From Actinomyces sp. Marseille-P3109 (GTDB lineage: Bacteria > Actinomycetota > Actinomycetes > Actinomycetales > Actinomycetaceae): a DNA stretch of 64,000 nucleotides. Under the pieces are notes generated by a model. The model saw only the letters and a list, made by a program, of their open reading frames with translations, was not told the origin of the DNA and ran no database searches. The DNA lies in contig NZ_OOHN01000008.1 of NCBI RefSeq assembly GCF_900323545.1, positions 1,231,144 to 1,295,143 of the forward strand, read 5' to 3'. Made by a program: the position numbers and the translations under genes. This document shows positions 59,396 through 64,000 of this stretch, one piece after another (positions within the stretch are counted from its first letter, which is position 1; each line of letters starts with the position of its first letter).

Positions 59396-60481
59396 TCAGT
59401 TTCCCTTTCCGGTGGTGCCGAACTGCTGGGAGAAGCGGATGTCGCCCTCGACGATGTCGTGCATGTCGGCGATTCCGTGGCGCAGCATGAGGGTGCGCTC
59501 CAGTCCCATGCCGAAGGCGAAGCCCGTGTAGACCTCGGGGTCGATGCCGCAGGCGGTGAGCACGTTGGGGTTGACCATGCCGCAGCCTCCCCACTCGATC
59601 CAGCCGGCGCCGCCCTTCTTGAAGGGGAACCACAGGTCCATCTCGGCGCTGGGCTCGGTGAAGGGGAAGAAGGAGGGGCGCAGGCGGGTGCGCGCCTCAG
59701 GGCCGAACATGGCCTTGGCGAAGTGGTCGAGGACGCCCTTGAGGTGCGCCATGGTCAGGCCCTTGTCCACGGCCAGGCCCTCGACCTGGTGGAAGACGGG
59801 GGTGTGGGTGGCGTCGAGCTCGTCGGAGCGGAAGACCTTGCCGGGGCAGGCCACGTAGATCGGTGGCTGCCGATCGAGCATGACGCGGGCCTGGACCGGG
59901 GAGGTGTGGGTGCGCAGCACGAGATTGGCCGTCTGCCCCTCGGCGGCCCCGACGCTGGCGCCGTCGACGTAGAAGGTGTCCTGCATCTGGCGGGCGGGGT
60001 GGTCTGCGTCGAAGTTGAGGGCGTCGAAGTCGAACCACTCGTGCTCCACCTCCGGCCCCTCGGCGATGGTCCAGCCCATGGAGGTGAAGAAGTCGCTGAC
60101 CTCGTCAACGAGGACATCCAGGGGGTGGCGCGCGCCGGATACGGCCCGCGAGGTGGGGACGGTGACGTCGACGGCCTCGGTGCGCAGCATCTCCTCCTCG
60201 GCGGCGGCCTCGAGGGCCTCCTGCCTGGCGGCCAGGGCATTGTTGATGCGCCCACGAGCGCCGCCCAGGAGCCTGCCGGCGGTGGGCTTGTCCGCCTTGT
60301 CCAGGGTGCCGATGAGCCGGTTGGCCAGAGTCAGGGGCGAGGCGTCGCCGGTGTGGGCCAGGCGGGCCTCCTTGAGCTCGGCGAGGCTGCCGGCTGCGGC
60401 GAAGGCGGCCAGGGCCTCCTCGACGGCGGTGCTGATGCCGGCCTCGTCCAGGGGCGAGAGCGCGCCGGGAGCGTCAGTCAT
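59396..60481 (-). CDS. pheS: Phenylalanyl-tRNA synthetase alpha subunit
   Basis: A 361-aa catalytic subunit. Class II motifs 1-3 are seen ([41 protein letters not shown]), with an N-terminal coiled coil (about 15-95). GGAAGGCACC precedes the ATG at 60481, and the longer frame upstream is discarded. No Phe-rich leader peptide or T-box was found ahead of it. Confidence 0.97.
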   Translation of the reverse strand: MTDAPGALSPLDEAGISTAVEEALAAFAAAGSLAELKEARLAHTGDASPLTLANRLIGTLDKADKPTAGRLLGGARGRINNALAARQEALEAAAEEEMLRTEAVDVTVPTSRAVSGARHPLDVLVDEVSDFFTSMGWTIAEGPEVEHEWFDFDALNFDADHPARQMQDTFYVDGASVGAAEGQTANLVLRTHTSPVQARVMLDRQPPIYVACPGKVFRSDELDATHTPVFHQVEGLAVDKGLTMAHLKGVLDHFAKAMFGPEARTRLRPSFFPFTEPSAEMDLWFPFKKGGAGWIEWGGCGMVNPNVLTACGIDPEVYTGFAFGMGLERTLMLRHGIADMHDIVEGDIRFSQQFGTTGKGN

Positions 60482-60620
60482 ATGCGGTGCCTTCCACCAG
60501 GTGTGTCCGTGGTTCTCCGTCCTCAAGGGTAGTCTGCGCCGTCGCAAGGGCGTAAATCGTCTCGCCGCCGGGTGGCGAGATGCCGGCTCCCCCAACCGAT
60601 CCGGTTGTTGACGACGGGGC

Positions 60621-60651
60621 TTGACGGTGACGTTACGTCACCTGCTGAGAT
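60621..60651 (+). promoter_or_regulatory. MerR-type promoter with 19-bp spacer and dyad
   Basis: TTGACG (60621-60626), a 19-nt spacer and TGAGAT (60646-60651), 6 nt before the ATG at 60658. The spacer contains GGTGACG-TTA-CGTCACC (60626-60642), a perfect 7-bp inverted repeat. A 19-bp spacer with an internal dyad is the standard MerR-activated promoter design. Confidence 0.65.
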
Positions 60652-60657
60652 GGGTTC

Positions 60658-61521
60658 ATGCACGTCAAAGAACTCGCCCGGATCGCCGGAACCACGCCGA
60701 GGGCGGTGCGTCACTACCATCACCTGGGTCTGCTGGAGATTCCGCCCACGGTGCGCGGTCGGCGCGAGTACGGCGTCGAGCACGTGGCCCGTCTGATGCG
60801 TATCCGGTGGCTGGCTGACGGCGGCCTGTCGCTGACACAGGTGGCCGACATGCTCGCCTCGGACACGATCGGCACCGATCAGGACTCCCGCCGCGAGGCG
60901 GTGCTGCGCGACCTGCGGGCGACCCGGGGCACGATCGAGGCGCAGCGGCGCAGCCTGGCCGAGCAGGCATCCCGAGTCGATGAGCTCATCGCCCGGGTGG
61001 AGCGCGGCGAGGGTCTGTCTCCCGCTCCCAACGCCCTGACGCGTTTCTATGACGACATCGAGACCAGGATCACCCGGCTGGGCGGCAGCGTGCGCGGCCT
61101 GCGGGCTGAGCGCCAGATGATGGTGGTGCTCGCTTCGCTGGGCATGGTGCCCGACAGTGCGATCCCCTTCATCGAGGGGCTGGATGAGGACGATCGGGAA
61201 CTGTCCGCCCAGCAGGTCGCGGACTTCACCCGTCTTGCCACCTTGCCCGAGAGCGAGGGTCTCGCCGAGGCCCACCGGCTAGCACAGAACAGCTGGGGGC
61301 TCGCGTGCCGCCACAAGGAGCATGCCCTGGCTGTCCTGAACGACCTGCCCTCTGGTGCCCTGGGGCGCGCCATGTGGCGGCTCACCCACGTGCTGGCCAC
61401 CTCCAGCTACCCCCATCCGGCTCAGCAGGCCTTTGTGGCTGAGCTCATGGAGCTCATGCTCGCCGATCCGGACTTCGCCGCAACCATCCGTCGCTCGGCG
61501 GGAGAGGAGCCAGTGCTATGA
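60658..61521 (+). CDS. MerR-family regulator of the adjacent ABC exporter
   Basis: A 287-aa regulator. The HTH region (1-70: VKELARIAGTTPRAVRHYHHLGLLE, then REYGVEHVARLMRIRWLADGGLSLTQVADML) is followed by a dimerisation helix (about 80-125) and a helical effector domain. No metal-ligand Cys is evident. Its stop overlaps the ABC ATPase start (ATGA) and the upstream promoter has a MerR-type dyad, so it should activate its own operon in response to an exported compound. Confidence 0.9.
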   Translation: MHVKELARIAGTTPRAVRHYHHLGLLEIPPTVRGRREYGVEHVARLMRIRWLADGGLSLTQVADMLASDTIGTDQDSRREAVLRDLRATRGTIEAQRRSLAEQASRVDELIARVERGEGLSPAPNALTRFYDDIETRITRLGGSVRGLRAERQMMVVLASLGMVPDSAIPFIEGLDEDDRELSAQQVADFTRLATLPESEGLAEAHRLAQNSWGLACRHKEHALAVLNDLPSGALGRAMWRLTHVLATSSYPHPAQQAFVAELMELMLADPDFAATIRRSAGEEPVL

Positions 61522-62465
61522 CATCCACTACCGAATCCGCGTCCATCAAGGCCCTCGATATCGAAGCCGGTTCTCATCCGCCGGTGCGTGTTCGGGGCCT
61601 GGTCAAGCACTTCGGACGCTTCAGGGCGCTCGATCACCTGGACCTGGAGGTGGAGGCGGGCAGCGTCCATGGCTTCCTCGGCCCCAATGGAGCGGGCAAG
61701 TCCACGACGATCCGCACCCTGCTGGGGCTCTACAGGCCCGATGGCGGAAACGTGAGCGTCCTGGGCCGCGATCCGTGGCAGGAGGCCTCAGTCATCAACC
61801 GGCAGATCTCCTACGTCCCCGGTGACGTGGCACTGTGGCCGGGGCTGACCGGCGGACAAGTGCTCGACGCCCTGGCGGGACTGCGTGGATTGCGCGATAC
61901 CACACGGGAGGCCGATCTCATCGAGCGGTTCGATCTCGATCCCAGCAAGCGGGTACGGACCTACTCCAAGGGGAACCGTCAGAAGGTGGCGCTCGTGGCG
62001 GCCCTGGCCGCACCGACGCGCCTGCTCGTGCTCGATGAGCCCACCAGTGGCCTGGACCCGCTCATGGAGAGGGTCTTCACCGAGGAGATCGCCCGGGTGG
62101 CTGGAGAGGGGCGCACGGTTCTGCTCTCCAGCCACATCCTGGCCGAGGTCCAGAGCCTGTGCAGCGCGGTGACGATCATCAAGGACGGCCGCGTCGTCGA
62201 GCACGGCGACCTGGGAACTCTGCGAAGGCTGTCACGCACCCGTATCGAGCTGGGCGGGGCCTCCGAGGCGATGGGTGAGATCTCGCGGGTGCTGAGGACC
62301 ATGGATCTCGACGTCGTCGAGGACGGCGGGCGTATGAGCCTTGAGGTCGCAGCAGAGCAGGTGCCGGCGGTGCTGGGCCTGGTCGGTGAGCACCGGGTCC
62401 GAGACGTCACCTGCGAGCCGGCCAGCCTGGAGGACCTCTTCCTGCGTCACTACGAGGAGGCCTGA
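61518..62465 (+). CDS. ABC transporter ATP-binding protein
   Basis: A 315-aa ATPase of the ABC-2 (drug-exporter, CcmA/DrrA-like) type. Walker A is GPNGAGKSTT (about 55-64), the signature is YSKGNRQKVALVAAL (about 149-163, a common K/N variant), and Walker B is LLVLDEPTSGLDP (about 169-181). The C-terminus has the DrrA-like regulatory part. It overlaps both the regulator and permease genes by 1-4 nt. Confidence 0.95.
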   Translation: MTSTTESASIKALDIEAGSHPPVRVRGLVKHFGRFRALDHLDLEVEAGSVHGFLGPNGAGKSTTIRTLLGLYRPDGGNVSVLGRDPWQEASVINRQISYVPGDVALWPGLTGGQVLDALAGLRGLRDTTREADLIERFDLDPSKRVRTYSKGNRQKVALVAALAAPTRLLVLDEPTSGLDPLMERVFTEEIARVAGEGRTVLLSSHILAEVQSLCSAVTIIKDGRVVEHGDLGTLRRLSRTRIELGGASEAMGEISRVLRTMDLDVVEDGGRMSLEVAAEQVPAVLGLVGEHRVRDVTCEPASLEDLFLRHYEEA

Positions 62466-64000
62466 TGAACGGCGCACCGAGCACAGCAGCGGGCGCGATG
62501 CTGCCGGTTACGAGAACCGGTATCGCCGCCTTGGCCGGCTGGGGCACCTACCTGCGGATCCTGCTCATGCGTTTCCGGGTTCAGATCGTGGCCTGGGTCC
62601 TGCCTTTGTGGCTGCTGACCAGTGTCACCGCGCCGAGCTACGAGAGCGTCTACCCCTCGCTGGAGACCCGGACTGTGCTCATCGAGCAGATGCGGAAGTC
62701 TCCGGGAACACGCCTGCTCTACGGCTATGTCCCCACTCCTGGCCGGCTCGGTCAGCTCCTGCAGTGGGAGACGGGCACCTTCCTGCTGGTGTGCACCGCT
62801 CTCATGGCGATCCTGCTGACGTGCCGGGTGCTGCGAGGCGACGAGGACGAGGGACTCATCGAGGTTCTGCGCTCCACGGGTGCTGGCCGGGCGGTCCCTT
62901 TTCTTGTGCCGATGATGGTGGTGTGGGCGGTTGTCGGCGGCCTGTCTGCGGGAGTCGGAGGCATTCTGACCTGGCAGACCAGGGGTGTTGAGGAGCTGAC
63001 CGTCCCCGGCGCCTGGGCACTGGCCGGGACGATCTGCGTGACCGGATGGGCGTTCTCCGCCCTTGCGGCGGTGGCCTCCCAGCTGGGACGGCAGGTCGGC
63101 CAAGCTCGGAGCCTGTCCATGATCGTGCTCGCACTCGCCTTCGGTGTGCGGGTGGCCGCCGACCAGGTCGCCGAGGGCAGCAGTTCCGACTGGCTGAGGT
63201 GGCTCTCCCCCCTGGGGTGGCGCGACCTCGTGCGGCCCTACTCCGATGACCGATTCGCGGTGCTGGCGGTGTGCGGCGTCATTGCCCTCGTCCTGGCCAT
63301 CGTGGCGGCGGCGTTGGCCGCGCACCGCGAGTACCTGGACAGCTACCTGCCCGACCGCAGCTCCTCTCGACGCAGGTGGAGGCTGCTCGGTCACATGGAT
63401 CTGCTCGCTCGCCTCTCCCGGCGCGGCGTCCTGGGCTGGGCTCTGGCCTCGACGGGGCTTGCGGCCCTGTACGGCTCGGTGTCGGGAAGCGTCAACGATC
63501 TCCTCGCCCCGGACTCTCCGACGGCGTCCTATGTCGGCAAGATGGCCTCGGGGTCCGCAGTGGAGCAGTTCATGTCCCTGCTGACGGTGGTAACGGTGCT
63601 GCTTGTGGCCGTGGCGGCAGTGCACAGGATGAATCGGTTGGCGGGCCTGGAGCACGCGGGCCTGGTGGAGGTCGAGCTTGCTACCGGAGTCAGCCGCAGC
63701 CGTTTGTTCCTCTCACAGGTTCTCGGCGCGATGATCGAGTCGGCCATCCTGCTGCTCGTCTCGGCGGCAGTTCTGGCGGCGACAACAGCCGTCCAGCTCA
63801 CGGACGACCACGCCGTGGCGCGGGCCTTCGTGTTCACGGTGAGCCAGATGCCGGGCATGGTGGCGGCCGTCGGGATAGCGGCGGCTCTCGTGGGCCTGGC
63901 GCCACGACTGGTCGGCTTGTCCTGGGTTGTGGTGACGTGGAGCGCCTTCGCCCAGTTCTTCGGAGGGCTCGTCGAGCTCAAGGACTGGGCCAAGGACCTC
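62465..64000 (+). CDS. ABC-2 exporter permease, partial (3' end beyond window)
   Basis: At least 512 residues from ATG 62465 (overlapping the ATPase stop as TGATG) with no stop before the window end. Roughly ten hydrophobic helices are visible in two similar halves: WGTYLRILLMRFRVQIVAWVLPLW at the N-terminus, LTCRVLRGDEDEGLIEVLRSTGAGR in the first half, and AAVHRMNRLAGLEHAGLVEVELATGVSRSRL in the second. The duplicated [R/H]-x-DE/EHAGL-x-E pattern is typical of large exporters annotated as polyketide-antibiotic exporters. Real cargo unknown. Confidence 0.88.
   Translation, partial: MNGAPSTAAGAMLPVTRTGIAALAGWGTYLRILLMRFRVQIVAWVLPLWLLTSVTAPSYESVYPSLETRTVLIEQMRKSPGTRLLYGYVPTPGRLGQLLQWETGTFLLVCTALMAILLTCRVLRGDEDEGLIEVLRSTGAGRAVPFLVPMMVVWAVVGGLSAGVGGILTWQTRGVEELTVPGAWALAGTICVTGWAFSALAAVASQLGRQVGQARSLSMIVLALAFGVRVAADQVAEGSSSDWLRWLSPLGWRDLVRPYSDDRFAVLAVCGVIALVLAIVAAALAAHREYLDSYLPDRSSSRRRWRLLGHMDLLARLSRRGVLGWALASTGLAALYGSVSGSVNDLLAPDSPTASYVGKMASGSAVEQFMSLLTVVTVLLVAVAAVHRMNRLAGLEHAGLVEVELATGVSRSRLFLSQVLGAMIESAILLLVSAAVLAATTAVQLTDDHAVARAFVFTVSQMPGMVAAVGIAAALVGLAPRLVGLSWVVVTWSAFAQFFGGLVELKDWAKDL

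Overview
The window is chromosomal DNA of a high-GC Gram-positive (actinobacterial) organism. Gene content and order (SufR-type suf operon, tyrS-TPR-HAD-tlyA-nadK-recN-steA-steB string, DUF3043 protein, many GTG starts and many apparent leaderless promoters) fit Actinomycetales, most likely an Actinomyces-like species. That assignment is an inference from gene families and order, not from a search. No prophage, IS element, CRISPR array or tRNA gene was recognised.

Layout. 0-9 kb: LacI regulator, glycerate kinase and M20 peptidase, DUF3043 membrane protein, aldo/keto reductase, pyrD, a zinc metallopeptidase, a flavodoxin and a small membrane protein. 9-13 kb: a polyamine-type locus holding a membrane-fused spermidine-synthase-like protein, DUF350, two DUF4178 proteins with the same glycine-rich C-terminal tail, an AdoMet-decarboxylase (SpeD) homologue and a 25-codon leader ORF. 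13-15.5 kb: MerR regulator, glyoxalase-fold protein and a TetR-DUF488 fusion. 15.6-22.5 kb: sufRBDCSUT operon for Fe-S cluster assembly, preceded by a DtxR/IdeR-like iron box. 22.7-36 kb: one long minus-strand run (TPR protein, HAD phosphatase, small protein, tlyA, nadK, recN, steA, steB, MraY-like protein, murJ, glycosyltransferase, Nudix), mostly with 1-4 nt overlaps, covering cell-envelope, cell-division and nucleotide functions. 36.2-42.2 kb: a complete 16S-23S-5S rRNA operon on the minus strand with two tandem promoters, sitting between tyrS and the TPR gene. 42.2-46.8 kb: tyrS, two DNA-repair glycosylases and a small MarR/SRPBCC/methyltransferase operon. 46.7-56 kb: arginine genes argCJBD-argR, argG and a detached argH, with a formate/nitrite-type channel between argG and argH and no argF. 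56-60.5 kb: flavodoxin and pheST. 60.6-64 kb: a MerR-controlled ABC exporter whose permease runs off the window.

Two themes stand out. First, at least ten transcripts appear to start with a -10 hexamer exactly 6-7 nt before the start codon, which implies leaderless mRNAs; this decides several start codons, including speD and a new 25-codon ORF. Second, recN looks internally rearranged: its Walker B segment is encoded on the opposite strand and its ABC signature motif is missing, although the frame stays open.
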